Source of the DNA: CBDUQP01 sp965369385
Lineage (GTDB): Bacteria > Planctomycetota > Phycisphaerae > SM23-33
DNA length: 28,401 bases
Assembly: GCA_965369385.1 (NCBI GenBank)
Contig: CBDUQP010000029.1
Span: 1-28,401 of the forward strand
Direction: 5' to 3'
Part shown: piece by piece, positions 1 to 9,090 of the stretch
How the letters are laid out: each line of letters opens with the position of its first letter
Numbering within the stretch: position 1 is the first letter of the stretch
The notes under the pieces: generated by a model
Told to the model about the DNA's origin: nothing
Seen by the model: the letters and a program-made list of their open reading frames with translations, nothing else
Databases searched by the model: none
Program-made: the position numbers and the translations under genes

Positions 1-4
1 AATG

Positions 5-48
5 TGTTACCCATGTATCCGGTCTATTCTGTTACCTATGTAACCGGT
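5..48. repeat. Two tandem 19-bp direct repeats, possible IS terminus
   Basis: TGTTACCCATGTATCCGGT (5-23) recurs as TGTTACCTATGTAACCGGT (30-48), a 25-bp period with two mismatches. Tandem copies like this resemble the terminal sequences of some DDE insertion sequences (IS481-like ends come to mind). No transposase is in the window, so the element would lie to the left or be a relic. The repeat is directly visible; the IS assignment is inference. Confidence 0.5.
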
Positions 49-60
49 TTGTACCAAATT

Positions 61-117
61 GGGACCTGCCTGCCGGCAGGCAGGCTGTCCCGGCGTTGGG
101 GACTGTCCTTTTTTCGC
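61..117. repeat. Perfect 20-bp palindrome with GTCCC/GGGGAC hairpin and T-run
   Basis: CCTGCCTGCCGGCAGGCAGG at 65-84 is a perfect palindrome, framed by GGGAC (61-65) and GTCCC (87-91). GTCCC can also pair with GGGGAC just downstream, and a run of six T follows near 109-114. It looks like a REP-type palindromic unit and could also act as a rightward terminator for a gene left of the window. A related GGGACCTGCC/GGCAGG unit occurs near 12998-13016. Confidence 0.55.
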
Positions 118-244
118 GGATTGTGCGAAGGAACGTTTCCGTACTCATATTGTGATGTCTGGTCTGTTCGCGGTGGCACGTGGCGTGCGGCACGGCGTCT
201 TTGATCTGTCTCCGCCTGCGGCTTCATCGTGACAAGTCGCGGAA

Positions 245-296
245 GGGGACACGTATGTGCGCTTCGCCTGCGGCTGCGCTTCTTATACATGTCCCC
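245..296. repeat. Imperfect inverted repeat, REP/IS-like
   Basis: GGGGACACGTAT (245-256) pairs with ATACATGTCCCC (285-296) with one imperfect position. The 28-nt loop carries CGCCTGCGGCT, which also occurs upstream near 208. Another GGGGACGTCC piece lies near 387. Together with the palindromes at 61-117 this marks bases 1-444 as a repeat mosaic, although a reading frame stays open through it into comEC. Confidence 0.45.
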
Positions 297-378
297 GCTG
301 GGATGCGGCACGGTATCCGAACGAAGCAATCTGTGCCGTTCACCGGCGCGGATTGCTTTCTTTCTGCGCGGTATGGCA

Positions 379-384
379 TATAAT
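379..384 (+). promoter_or_regulatory. Possible -10 element upstream of comEC
   Basis: TATAAT lies about 60 bases before the preferred comEC start. No good -35 hexamer sits at 16-18 bases upstream (TTGCTT at 353-358 leaves a spacer of 20), so this is a weak promoter call. Confidence 0.22.
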
Positions 385-444
385 CGGGGACGTCCGTTCT
401 TTTGCGAACTTTCGCTTCGGCGCTGGCCAGCCAGGGGTATAGCC

Positions 445-3000
445 TTGCAGGATAGTGACAAGTCAGTCGGTGTCGGTCTTTCGCCCGTCGCCAGGAGTAT
501 GCGCCTTCCGCTTACGTCGGTAGCAGCGGCTATGATTGCTGGTTTTGTGTTGGGCAGGTGGCTTGCGTTTGCCGAGTGGTTCTGGCTGATCCTTGCCTTT
601 GCCGCCTTTGCGGTGACAGTATGCACGTGGCGGATGAAGCATTTGGGGTTACTGTCGGCGGCGGCAGCGCTTGTTTGTGTGGTTGGCTTATCGGCCTGCT
701 ATCTGCGAACAACGTTCTTCAGCGCCCGCGCCGATCACATTGCCACCTTCACTCCCTATGACGATATGTTGGCAACTGTGCGCGGGACAATCTCCACGTC
801 CCCGCAGATCCGCGCCGGCAGGGCACCTGCGGGATATAATCGTCCGCCGCGAACCATGTTCATCCTGCAGGCCGACAGTATCCGCACCGGCGGAACATGG
901 GCCGATGCATCGGGCCTTGTGCGCGTGACTGTCCGCGCCGCGGCGCACAAGCTCAGGCCCGGCCAGCGAGTTGAGCTTGTGGGAGCTCTTTCGCGGTTTC
1001 GCCCGCCTGCCAATCCAGGGCAGACCGACTGGCGGGCGTTTGCCAGACGCACGGGCGTTCATGTTCGCATGTCGGTTCCGGTGGACACCGGCGCTACGAT
1101 ACTGCCTGGCGGGGCGGCGAGTTTTACCTCTTCGGCGCTGTGGCATGTGAAGGCATCTTCGCGTCAGCATCTGCTGGCGTGCGGAGATTCGCAGGAAGGG
1201 CACCTGCTGAACGCGCTAATCCTTGGCGAGCGTGACCCCGCGCTGCGGCGAATGAATGAGACAATGGCACGCGCGGGCGTTGCGCATTTGCTGAGCATTT
1301 CCGGCCTGCATTTGGGCGTGTTTCTCGGGTTCGTCTATATGCTGTGCGGGCTGGCGGGTTTGTCCAGACGCAGGGCGGTTGTGCTGGTGCTTGTTGTTCT
1401 GGGTGCGTATGTGCTGCTGGCCGAGCCCAGAGCGCCGCTGCTGCGATCTGCGATAATGGCGGCAGTCTTGTGCTGGGCAGTTATCGCCAACCGTCAGTAC
1501 GCAGCCGCCAACGCACTGGCAGCGGCGGCTATACTTCTGCTGATAATCGATCCCCTGCAAATACTCTCTCCCGGTTTCCAGTTGAGCTTCATGATCGTGG
1601 GCGGGCTGATTGTGATGTACCGGCCTGTGCGGAATTTGCTTTTCGGCCGGTGGCTGAAGGTTCGCGGTTTGATGGTGTTCAGGCAAGAGCAACGTTTCGC
1701 CCGGTTCTTTCGCTTCACGCTGGCCAGTTGGCTTATCAATATAGTAAGCGCATCGGTGGCGGCGTATGTGGTCTCGATCCCGCTGGTGGCGTATCACTTC
1801 CGCCTGTTCACTCCGTATGCACCGCTGTTCAGCATTGTCATGCTGCCGCTGGTGGTGGCGATACTGATACCTGGGTATGTCTCGATGGCCCTCGCCTGGC
1901 CGCTTCCCGCGCTGGCGGGCTCAGTCCGCCAGATCGCCATATCCGCAGCCGACGCGATGTCATGGACAATGCAATGGGTGGATGGTTTGTGGTCGCTTGG
2001 GGTTTCACTGCGGCCGGTGGGCGTCCTGTGGCCTATCCTTTATTACGTAACTCTGCTGGCACTGCTGAAGGCGGGCACGTATCGCCTTGGCAAGGTAGCC
2101 GCCGGCGTTGCGATAGCGGCAACTATCGCACTTGGAATATGGACGCAGCGACCGGCTCCCGCGCCTGACGGCTGCACGCTGGACATGCTTGCGGTGGGCC
2201 CAGGCCAGTGCGTAGTGCTGCGGACGCCGTCGGGACAGACGTGGCTGCTGGATGCCGGCAGCCAGAGCGGTGTTGATACGTGGAAAGAAACGCTCGAACC
2301 GTTCATGTTGTCCAAGCGATTGCCTTCGCCGGCCGGGGCGTTCATCTCGCGGGCCGCGACGGATCACTTCAATGTGATGGAACGCCTGCTGAGCGAGCGA
2401 TATCTGGCCGAGGTGTACCTCAATGAATACTTTGGCGCAGATCCCTCCGCCGGCGCAGTGGCCAATCGTATGATGGATCGGTTTGTCAGTTCGCATTGCA
2501 GCATCAGCCGTCTCAAACAAGGCGACAGTGTGCAACTGGACGCAGATACGCGCGTAGAAGTGCTCTGGCCGCCCAGGCGTGTTACCGGCGGCAAGCCTGC
2601 CATCGCACTGAAAGGTGGCGACACATCACTTGTGATGCGCATCACCAGCGGGACGCAGAGTGTGCTGGTGTGCGGCGATATTGGCGAGCACGTGCAGAAG
2701 CTTTTAGCCGCGCGAGGCGAAAGCTTGCGGGCCGACGTGCTGATCCTTCCGCGCCACGGCGCGTGGACGCCTGCGATGGGTGAGTTCGTCCGGGCAGTGG
2801 ACCCGAGAATAGTGCTCGCAAGTTCGTCGCGCGACCCGGCCGCGCCCGACATCCCCGCCGCCAACCCACGCCAGGAGGCACGGGCGCAGTTCTATTCATC
2901 CTTGCTCCAGGAGCGTTTGTACTACTGCACAAGGCGCAACGGGTGGATTCGCGTGAGCTTTGGCGCAGACAAAGCCCCGACCGCCCAGGTAATGCGATGA
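445..3000 (+). CDS. comEC: ComEC/Rec2-family DNA uptake channel protein
   Basis: Inner-membrane channel family that carries single-stranded DNA into the cytoplasm during natural transformation. The order is typical: N-terminal hydrophobic segments and a DUF4131-like soluble region, a long multi-helix Competence domain (with the signature HLLSISGLHLGVFLGF near 1285-1330), then a C-terminal metallo-beta-lactamase-like domain from about 2170. That last domain looks degenerate: the usual THxDxDH-type site reads SRAATDH (around 2347-2367) and the later HHG-type motif reads PRHGAW, while the CGDI strand is kept. The frame is open from 229, but the first part reads through repeats. I chose TTG 445 because AGGGG lies 7 bases upstream; ATG 499 has AGGAG only one base away, which is too close. 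The length is about 851 residues. Family is confident; the start and nuclease activity are not. Confidence 0.9.
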   Translation: MQDSDKSVGVGLSPVARSMRLPLTSVAAAMIAGFVLGRWLAFAEWFWLILAFAAFAVTVCTWRMKHLGLLSAAAALVCVVGLSACYLRTTFFSARADHIATFTPYDDMLATVRGTISTSPQIRAGRAPAGYNRPPRTMFILQADSIRTGGTWADASGLVRVTVRAAAHKLRPGQRVELVGALSRFRPPANPGQTDWRAFARRTGVHVRMSVPVDTGATILPGGAASFTSSALWHVKASSRQHLLACGDSQEGHLLNALILGERDPALRRMNETMARAGVAHLLSISGLHLGVFLGFVYMLCGLAGLSRRRAVVLVLVVLGAYVLLAEPRAPLLRSAIMAAVLCWAVIANRQYAAANALAAAAILLLIIDPLQILSPGFQLSFMIVGGLIVMYRPVRNLLFGRWLKVRGLMVFRQEQRFARFFRFTLASWLINIVSASVAAYVVSIPLVAYHFRLFTPYAPLFSIVMLPLVVAILIPGYVSMALAWPLPALAGSVRQIAISAADAMSWTMQWVDGLWSLGVSLRPVGVLWPILYYVTLLALLKAGTYRLGKVAAGVAIAATIALGIWTQRPAPAPDGCTLDMLAVGPGQCVVLRTPSGQTWLLDAGSQSGVDTWKETLEPFMLSKRLPSPAGAFISRAATDHFNVMERLLSERYLAEVYLNEYFGADPSAGAVANRMMDRFVSSHCSISRLKQGDSVQLDADTRVEVLWPPRRVTGGKPAIALKGGDTSLVMRITSGTQSVLVCGDIGEHVQKLLAARGESLRADVLILPRHGAWTPAMGEFVRAVDPRIVLASSSRDPAAPDIPAANPRQEARAQFYSSLLQERLYYCTRRNGWIRVSFGADKAPTAQVMR

Positions 3001-3482
3001 ACCACAGACAAAGGTTCATGACACCGCAGTAACTCTTGTGAAGGGATCGTTCGTGTCTTACTGGTCGAAGGCCCGCACGACAGCGCGCAGTCATATATCT
3101 ACATACTGACCACTGCTGCGGATTTGGATGCAGCGGATTTCGGCCGTTTCCAAAAAATCTGGGATGATTGAGGGCAATCAATAGCTGGACCAAGCCGCCA
3201 AAACCGGCAACAAGACTTCAAAAAACGCTGCAATTGTTGAACTTCTGACTTTGGTGCACGTGTGAGAGGTCGCCGACACATTTGGCTTGTTAGCGGCTGC
3301 TATGATTGGGGATTAGCGTTCAGAACAAAAGGTGCACCGGACCGCAAAAGTGTAACATTTTGCAACATTTTACGATTTCAAAATCAAAGACGCCGCATCG
3401 CCGGCCGCGGCTTTTGAGAAATCCGTATCGGCCGGAATTAGCCGCTGGTGGCTCGCAGAATTTTCTTGCGGGGTGGGCGAAA
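3001..3482. other. Convergent intergenic region, no gene seen
   Basis: This is 482 bases between comEC (+) and the end of proB (-). No frame in it has a recognisable product or plausible coding character. A GC-rich inverted repeat (GCCGC/GCGGC near 3391-3410) followed by TTTT could be a weak terminator. The rest looks like unconstrained spacer. Confidence 0.5.
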
Positions 3483-4607
3483 TCAGGTGAGTGTCATGTT
3501 GTTTCGGTGGACCGCTTCGTTGTATGGTTTGTCGCCGAGGGTCTTGGCTATCTGGTTGGTCTTCAGGCCCATGATCTGCTGCAACTGGTCGGAGGAGTAG
3601 TTGCTCAGCCCCTTGGCGATGAGGCCGTCGGGTCCTTCTATTGCCACCAGCGCGCCCTTGGCGAAGTCGCCGGCGGCGGCGATTATGCCAGCGGGCAGCA
3701 GGCTCTTTCCGCGTTTGAGCAAGGCGTTTGCGGCCCCGGAGTCCACGGTAATCACGCCAGCGGTCCTGGCGGTGAGGTCCATCCATCTCTGCTTCGACGA
3801 CATCTTGACGGTGGCGGGCATAAACACCGTGCCGAGTTTTTGTCCGCTCAGCAGGCGTGGGAGCACATCCTTCTGGCGGGCATTGGCGATGACAGCCACC
3901 TCGCCCGCGCGGGTGACGATCTCGGCTGCCTGCATCTTGCTGCCCATTCCGCCGGAGCCCAGGCGGCTTTGAGTTTGCTGAACAAGCGACATGGTTTCAT
4001 CGTCTACGCGTTCGATTACGTCAATCACGTTACCGTCCGCCAGCACGCCATCCACATTGCTCAGCAGTATCATCACGTCGGCATTCAGCATGTTGCTGAC
4101 GATGGCAGCGAGTATGTCGTTCTCGCCGAAGCGGATATCGTCCACCGCGACGGTATCGTTCTCGTTGATAATGGGCAGTGCGTCGAACTCCGCCAGTGCC
4201 GACAGCGTATTGCGGATGTTCAGGTAGCGGGTGCGATCGTCGAAATCGTCGCGAGTTACCAGCACCTGTGCGACCCGCGTATTGTGGCGTGCGAATATAT
4301 CGTGGAAGGTCTGCATGAGCCTGCCCTGGCCCACGGCAGCGACCGCCTGCAGGTGGGGCATTGTCTTCGGGCGGGAGTCCATGCCCATTTCGTCCAGACC
4401 GGCGCCTATCGCTCCGCTGGCGACCAGCAACACCTGAACGCCCATCTCGCGAACGGTGGCGATTTGCCTGGCGAGGGAGGATATGGACTTGCGATCAGGT
4501 CGGCCGTTTTCGTCGCAGATTGAATTCGTTCCGACCTTCACCACAATGCGCTTGGCGTTTGCGATGACGCTTTGTCTTATTGGCATCGAGGGCATATCAC
4601 TTATCAT
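3483..4607 (-). CDS. proB: Glutamate 5-kinase with PUA domain
   Basis: ATP-dependent phosphorylation of glutamate to glutamyl-5-phosphate, the first step of proline synthesis, in the cytoplasm. The amino-acid-kinase domain begins with KRIVVKVGTNSI and carries the glycine-rich ASGAIGAG stretch, the INENDTVAVDDIRFGENDILAA motif region and the LLSNVDGV strand. A C-terminal PUA domain (roughly residues 275-350, starting GVITVDSGAANAL) is present, as in the long bacterial form. About 374 residues is usual. The start ATG 4607 overlaps the waaA stop (ATGATAAGTGA), which suggests translational coupling; Met codons a few residues downstream are alternatives. It is the last gene of a leftward operon. 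proA, the usual partner, is not adjacent. Confidence 0.95.
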   Translation of the reverse strand: MISDMPSMPIRQSVIANAKRIVVKVGTNSICDENGRPDRKSISSLARQIATVREMGVQVLLVASGAIGAGLDEMGMDSRPKTMPHLQAVAAVGQGRLMQTFHDIFARHNTRVAQVLVTRDDFDDRTRYLNIRNTLSALAEFDALPIINENDTVAVDDIRFGENDILAAIVSNMLNADVMILLSNVDGVLADGNVIDVIERVDDETMSLVQQTQSRLGSGGMGSKMQAAEIVTRAGEVAVIANARQKDVLPRLLSGQKLGTVFMPATVKMSSKQRWMDLTARTAGVITVDSGAANALLKRGKSLLPAGIIAAAGDFAKGALVAIEGPDGLIAKGLSNYSSDQLQQIMGLKTNQIAKTLGDKPYNEAVHRNNMTLT

Positions 4608-5934
4608 CCTTGATTGCTTCGGTTGATATCGCACCTTCTCTTGTTGCCGGCTCGCGGTTGAGCACGCGGCAGATCATCTCCACATTACGCCGCGTGGCAC
4701 CCTGCTGGGAGATTACATATTGCTGTGCGGCCTGGCCGGCTTGTCTTGCCGATAGCGGGTCGCCAAGCCAGTTGCGCAGCTTCTGAGTCAGTTCAGCGGC
4801 ATTGGCTACTCTGGCGCATCCGCTGCCTGCCAGCGCGTCTGCCTGCGGAAAATTGAACGTGTGCGGGCCAAATATCGTGGGCACCGCCAGCGCTGCGGCT
4901 TCTATCATATCCGAGCCGCCCATGGGCACAAGCGATCTTCCGACAAACGAACACGCCGAAAGTGAATAGAACTTGCGAAGTTCTCCCATGGTGTCGCCCA
5001 GGATTACTCCTCCATTGGGATTTGCCGCTGGTGAGTCATCGGGATACTCGCTGCGGCGAACCAGCGGCAGGCCGGTTGAGCGGATCAGTTTGGCTACGTC
5101 TTCGAAGCGTTCGGGTTTTCGTGGGACTATCGCGAGTTTGGCGGCAGGGTGTTCAGTCTTCAGTTGGCGATAGGCGTCGAGCAATATCTCTTCCTCGCCC
5201 GGTCCGGTTCCGCCTGCGACGATCAGTTGATCATCGTCGGAAATGCCAAGTGCGGCCGCGAGGCGTTCCTGGCCTTCGAGATGGTCGGCGATTTCGACGG
5301 TGTCGAACTTGACCATTCCGGTGGTATGGATCTTCTCGGGCTTGGTTCCCAGCGAGCGGAACAGTTCACCGTATTCATCCGTCTGCACGCCGATGGCGGT
5401 AAGGCGGTTGAACAGCATTGCCGCCAGCGGCCCGAGCTTTTTGTATCCGGGATAACCCTTGTTCGGGCTCATTCGCCCGTTGACCACGACGGCGGGCACT
5501 TTGCTGCGGTTGCACTCATGGAGGAAGTTCGGCCAGATATCGCCTTCGATGAGTACCACCAGTTCCGGTTTGATTCGGCGGAGGGCTTTTCGCACGGCCA
5601 GCGTGAAATCCAGCGGCCACTGGAATACTTTGTAGTCCTTGCTGAACAGCTTCTTCGCCTGCTGCATGCCGGTGTCGGTGCTGGTGGACATTACGACGCG
5701 GTAGTCGGGCAGTTGGCTGTTAAGTTCGGTAACGAGCGTGCGCATGGCGTTAACTTCACCAAGGCTCACGCCGTGGATCCATATGACGGGTTGGCGGCCA
5801 TGTGTTTTGGGCACGCAGCCGAACCTGTGTGCGATGTCGTCGCGATATCGTCCGTGGCGCAGCATTTTGTATAACCACAGCGGGCTGGTGGCGACGAGTA
5901 ACGATCCATAAACGGTATCAAGCAAAATTCCCAT
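4597..5934 (-). CDS. waaA: 3-deoxy-D-manno-octulosonic acid transferase
   Basis: GT30-family enzyme that attaches Kdo from CMP-Kdo to lipid A precursor on the cytoplasmic face of the inner membrane. An N-terminal hydrophobic anchor (GSLLVATSPLWLYKML) is followed by the typical basic HGRYRDDIAHRFG stretch. The IWIHGVSLGEVNAM segment holds the Glu expected to be the catalytic base, IEGDIWPN replaces the more usual METELWPN, and the C-terminal half has the GGTGPGEEEILLDAYR nucleotide-sugar region and the SFVGRSLVPMGGSDMIEAAAL motif. About 445 residues is normal. I prefer ATG 5934 to the TTG at 5970, which adds 12 unlike residues. It lies between the MazG-like gene and proB, which it overlaps by 11 bases. 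Its presence implies an LPS-type outer membrane. Confidence 0.94.
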   Translation of the reverse strand: MGILLDTVYGSLLVATSPLWLYKMLRHGRYRDDIAHRFGCVPKTHGRQPVIWIHGVSLGEVNAMRTLVTELNSQLPDYRVVMSTSTDTGMQQAKKLFSKDYKVFQWPLDFTLAVRKALRRIKPELVVLIEGDIWPNFLHECNRSKVPAVVVNGRMSPNKGYPGYKKLGPLAAMLFNRLTAIGVQTDEYGELFRSLGTKPEKIHTTGMVKFDTVEIADHLEGQERLAAALGISDDDQLIVAGGTGPGEEEILLDAYRQLKTEHPAAKLAIVPRKPERFEDVAKLIRSTGLPLVRRSEYPDDSPAANPNGGVILGDTMGELRKFYSLSACSFVGRSLVPMGGSDMIEAAALAVPTIFGPHTFNFPQADALAGSGCARVANAAELTQKLRNWLGDPLSARQAGQAAQQYVISQQGATRRNVEMICRVLNREPATREGAISTEAIKDDK

Positions 5935-5988
5935 TTTGATAAGTATCTCAGTTGGTGGTGTCAGTTGCAACGCTCGGGGCGTGGCGGA

Positions 5989-6252
5989 TTATTTGAAGCC
6001 TTCTTTGCCTTGGATGGTATAGCTTTCGACGGCCTTTTCCAGGTCAACACCATTGATGTTCGCCAGCGTGCAAAGCCATGCCAGCACGTCGCCGAACTCC
6101 TCCACCTTGTTATCCTGATCGTCGCCGGCCAGTGCGGTGGCAAGCTCGCCGACTTCCTCAATGAACCACATAAACGTGGGTGGCGTACCGCGTTTGCTGT
6201 CTACTTCGTAGTATTTTTCACGAATGAAATTCTGAAACTCACTTATCTTCAA
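5989..6252 (-). CDS. MazG-like nucleotide pyrophosphohydrolase
   Basis: All-alpha NTP pyrophosphohydrolase of about 87 residues, the single-domain MazG/iMazG-like size. The Mg-binding signature is intact: EEVGE (Glu32, Glu33, Glu36) and EEFGD (Glu52, Asp55). Family members hydrolyse (d)NTPs to monophosphates and help clear aberrant nucleotides; the substrate cannot be told from sequence. The start is TTG 6252: upstream in the same frame no ATG is available before the preceding gene, and a GCGAG ribosome site lies 7 bases away. It follows the TPR-protein stop by 22 bases and precedes waaA by 54, so it is inside the leftward operon. Confidence 0.88.
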   Translation of the reverse strand: MKISEFQNFIREKYYEVDSKRGTPPTFMWFIEEVGELATALAGDDQDNKVEEFGDVLAWLCTLANINGVDLEKAVESYTIQGKEGFK

Positions 6253-6274
6253 GTCAATTCTCGCTTTCTTGTAA

Positions 6275-9046
6275 TTAGGGCAGGCTGTCCAGCGTAGCCT
6301 GTATCATACCAAGAAGCCGCCTGCCCTGGGCAGATTCTCCCAGCGATATAGCCTTGTTGGCGGTGGCGGCTGCGGTTTTCAGCAGAGCTCTATTACCGGC
6401 GGCTCTGCCTGAAAGATACTGCATAACAGCCAGCTTTGTCCACGCATCGGGCGAATCGTTCTTCAGCAGGCATACCATTTCCATGGTTTGCACGGCTTTA
6501 TCGTATCTGCCTGCCTGGCGATGGATAGCGGCGATGGCTTCATAGGCGGGCACTTCATATGGGTTAATGTGAATGAGCTTTCCGTAAAAGTCCAGGGCGC
6601 TGTCGGGCATATCGAGCGACTGATATATTTCGGCAATCTGCCTGGCGTGGTGTGTTTTGCTGTTCGTGCGGCGGTCGAGGTGTATGAGATTTCCCAGGGC
6701 ATCTTTCGGGCGGCCAAGCTGTGTGAGTGTTCTGGCGAGCCGATCATATGCCCATGGGTCCAGTGGGGCTCGCTGCTTGAGCAGTTCGAGATAGCGTATT
6801 GCCTTTGTCCACTGGCGGCGGTTTAGATAACACTGGGCCAGAACGCGTGGTGCGACGCGAGACTTGTCGTCAAGCCGATTCAGGCGTTCAGCCGTGGCCA
6901 GGGCCTTGTCATACTGCTTGGCGCCGAGCTGGCATCTGGCGAGCACGGTCAGGGCGCGTGTGTTGTCGGGGTCCAGCTTGATAGCGGCACCTGCGGCAGC
7001 ATCGGCCTGCTTGAGTCTATTCTTGGCCAGCAAGGTTTCAGCCAGTGTGGCTTGTGCGGCGGGATCTTTTGGTTTTGCTTTGGCGGCTGACAATGCGAGT
7101 CCCAGTTTAACCATAGGCGTTGCGCGATATCCCCAGGCGGACACCTGCTTCTTTGCCCAGCCGGCGAAGTCCTGGTCGAACTGGGATTCCGTCTTGCCGA
7201 AAACTTCGGCAAACATTTCCTGCTGCGACTTGCCCGCTTCGAAACAGCGAATCATCCGGACGATTGTGTCGTATCCGCGAGTGGCGATCACGTATTCCAT
7301 CATCCATTCGGATTGGGCATACGCCAGGGATCGCTCGCCGCCGCGCCTTGGGCGGACGAAGCTCCAGTCGAGTTTTTTCACTGAAAGGAGACTATTTTCC
7401 CGCGTGGCGACCACCAGCGACTTGACCGCGTTAAAGTCGCGCCTGTTCGGTTGCTGCCATACTGCGCATGCCTCGGTGAACCAGTGGGGTATCCGGTTTC
7501 CGGTAGCCGAAAGCGTTACCACGTGGGTGAATTCGTGTCGGAGTACGGTTGCCCAGTTGAACGTGCCGAGTTTGCTTCGTGATTTGTCCGGAGCAGCCAT
7601 CACTATAACCTTGCCCGTACACGCCCCTATCGTGCCAACCCACCCCTTGCCCGCCAGGCGGATCGAGAATTCCAGATGCGTGGGCATGATCTCGATGATG
7701 GTTTTGTGCGGTAACTGGTGCCCGAAATCGCGGCAGACCTCATCATAGATCGATTCCATATACTCAGCCACCTGATCGAGCATGATGGCGTCCTTTTTCG
7801 GGTCGACCTTGATTATGAAGTGCGGCGTTTCCTTGATCGAGAAACTGTCGAGCCGGCGCAGAACACGAAGATAATTGACAACATCCGAGCGGAAATCATC
7901 CAGCTCGTGAGCTCGCTTCAGGGCTTTGCGGGCGAGGGCCTCCTGCCCGGTCTGCATATAGAGACGCCCCAGTCCGCACCAGGGATCAGCCATCCACGGC
8001 GCGAGCCTGGTCGCCTGGCGATACTGCCGCTCGGCGATGTTGAACTGCCTGCCTGCCGCCATCCACTGGGCGGTTGTATTGGGCAATCCCGCGTATCGTG
8101 GGCTAATCTTTCGAACGCGGGCGGCGTATCTGTCTGCATCCTGTTTGTTACCAAGCCGCGTGTGGAGTGCCGACCTCAGCGATAACGCTTCGAGGTGGTT
8201 GGGGTTGGTCTTGAGTATGAACTCCAGAGCCGATTCGACTTGGTCGAACTTTCGCCAGAGCATGAAACAGTTTGCCTTCAGCAGTAATGCATTTGTGTGT
8301 TTGGGATTTATCCGAATCGCCGCCGATACCGACTTCAGACAGGCTTCGAATTCCCACTTTTGCAGCGCAATTGCACCCAGGCCGACAAGGGCATCGGGAC
8401 ACCGCCGGTTAAGCTTCAGTGCTCGCTTGAACTCGGCGGACGCGGTTTTGAACCGGTGTTTGGTCAGGCAGAACTCGCCCGCAGCCACCGCGCCAGGCCA
8501 GTATTTTGTGTCGGCCTTGCGGTATGACCGGCGGAGATAGTTGTTCAGGATGTTCTGCGCCTGCCCGGATGCTCTTCTGCCCGACAAGACATTGTGCCGC
8601 TCAAGCATCCAGCCGATCGCCACCAGGCTTTCGGGATCTCTGAGATTTCGATCGTCGGCGAGAATATCGGCTGTGCGTGCGTATAGTGCTTTGGCCTGGT
8701 CGTAACGGCCGAGGGTTTCCAGCAAGGCGCCCTTTGCCCGCAATGCCGGTGCCCAGAGCTTTCGATGGGAGATAGCCTTGTTGACGGATTGGATGGCTTC
8801 ATCGTATTTGCCCAAAGCAGTCAACATCTCTGCAATTGCGAGGCTCCCCGCGGCGCGGTCGTCAGGGGAAGTCCTTGCTGATTTGGACTTGCGAAGTATT
8901 GAAAGTGCGTTTGCGTATTGTCCCTTGCCGGCGGACTTCTGGTAGTGATCTCGCCAGCCGCGCGAGTCTCTCTTTGGCCCGGGGCCGGCGAGGGCGGATG
9001 AGGTGAAGATAAACAACACCAGGATTGCGATTAAGCGTTTCTGCAT
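6275..9046 (-). CDS. Secreted TPR protein with central gluzincin (peptidase MA-like) domain
   Basis: A 923-residue protein. Residues 1-20 form a clean signal peptide (MQKRLIAILVLFIFTSSALA), so the product is exported. Residues about 25-400 and 640-915 are tandem tetratricopeptide repeats. Between them is a zinc-peptidase-like domain with HEFTH (His504, Glu505, His508) and a third ligand candidate Glu525 in WFTEACA, the HExxH-plus-Glu layout of gluzincins. Related architectures are frequent in planctomycetes, mostly uncharacterised. All three ligands are present, so catalysis is plausible but unproven; the repeats suggest a scaffold that captures protein partners in the periplasm. It is the first gene of the operon with MazG-like, waaA and proB. 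GGA lies 7 bases before the ATG, and a TATAAT box lies 45 bases upstream. Confidence 0.88.
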   Translation of the reverse strand: MQKRLIAILVLFIFTSSALAGPGPKRDSRGWRDHYQKSAGKGQYANALSILRKSKSARTSPDDRAAGSLAIAEMLTALGKYDEAIQSVNKAISHRKLWAPALRAKGALLETLGRYDQAKALYARTADILADDRNLRDPESLVAIGWMLERHNVLSGRRASGQAQNILNNYLRRSYRKADTKYWPGAVAAGEFCLTKHRFKTASAEFKRALKLNRRCPDALVGLGAIALQKWEFEACLKSVSAAIRINPKHTNALLLKANCFMLWRKFDQVESALEFILKTNPNHLEALSLRSALHTRLGNKQDADRYAARVRKISPRYAGLPNTTAQWMAAGRQFNIAERQYRQATRLAPWMADPWCGLGRLYMQTGQEALARKALKRAHELDDFRSDVVNYLRVLRRLDSFSIKETPHFIIKVDPKKDAIMLDQVAEYMESIYDEVCRDFGHQLPHKTIIEIMPTHLEFSIRLAGKGWVGTIGACTGKVIVMAAPDKSRSKLGTFNWATVLRHEFTHVVTLSATGNRIPHWFTEACAVWQQPNRRDFNAVKSLVVATRENSLLSVKKLDWSFVRPRRGGERSLAYAQSEWMMEYVIATRGYDTIVRMIRCFEAGKSQQEMFAEVFGKTESQFDQDFAGWAKKQVSAWGYRATPMVKLGLALSAAKAKPKDPAAQATLAETLLAKNRLKQADAAAGAAIKLDPDNTRALTVLARCQLGAKQYDKALATAERLNRLDDKSRVAPRVLAQCYLNRRQWTKAIRYLELLKQRAPLDPWAYDRLARTLTQLGRPKDALGNLIHLDRRTNSKTHHARQIAEIYQSLDMPDSALDFYGKLIHINPYEVPAYEAIAAIHRQAGRYDKAVQTMEMVCLLKNDSPDAWTKLAVMQYLSGRAAGNRALLKTAAATANKAISLGESAQGRRLLGMIQATLDSLP

Positions 9047-9090
9047 ACGTTTTTCCGAACATTGACCGGAGTATGTTTCAGGTACAGGTC

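Noticed and set aside
36..626. Leftward 196-codon frame at the left edge
   Set aside because: It covers repeat sequence and the antisense of comEC, with no ribosome site and no family match that I can see.
1344..2168. Rightward open frame of 274 codons inside comEC
   Set aside because: It lies in another frame of the comEC membrane domain; its translation is a shadow without family features.
3001..3300. Possible pseudogene between comEC and proB
   Set aside because: I translated the stretch on both strands and found no residual motif pointing to a former gene.
3306..4523. Long rightward open frame of 405 codons
   Set aside because: It is antisense to proB, whose minus-strand translation has all glutamate-5-kinase motifs. 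The rightward product has no recognisable domain.
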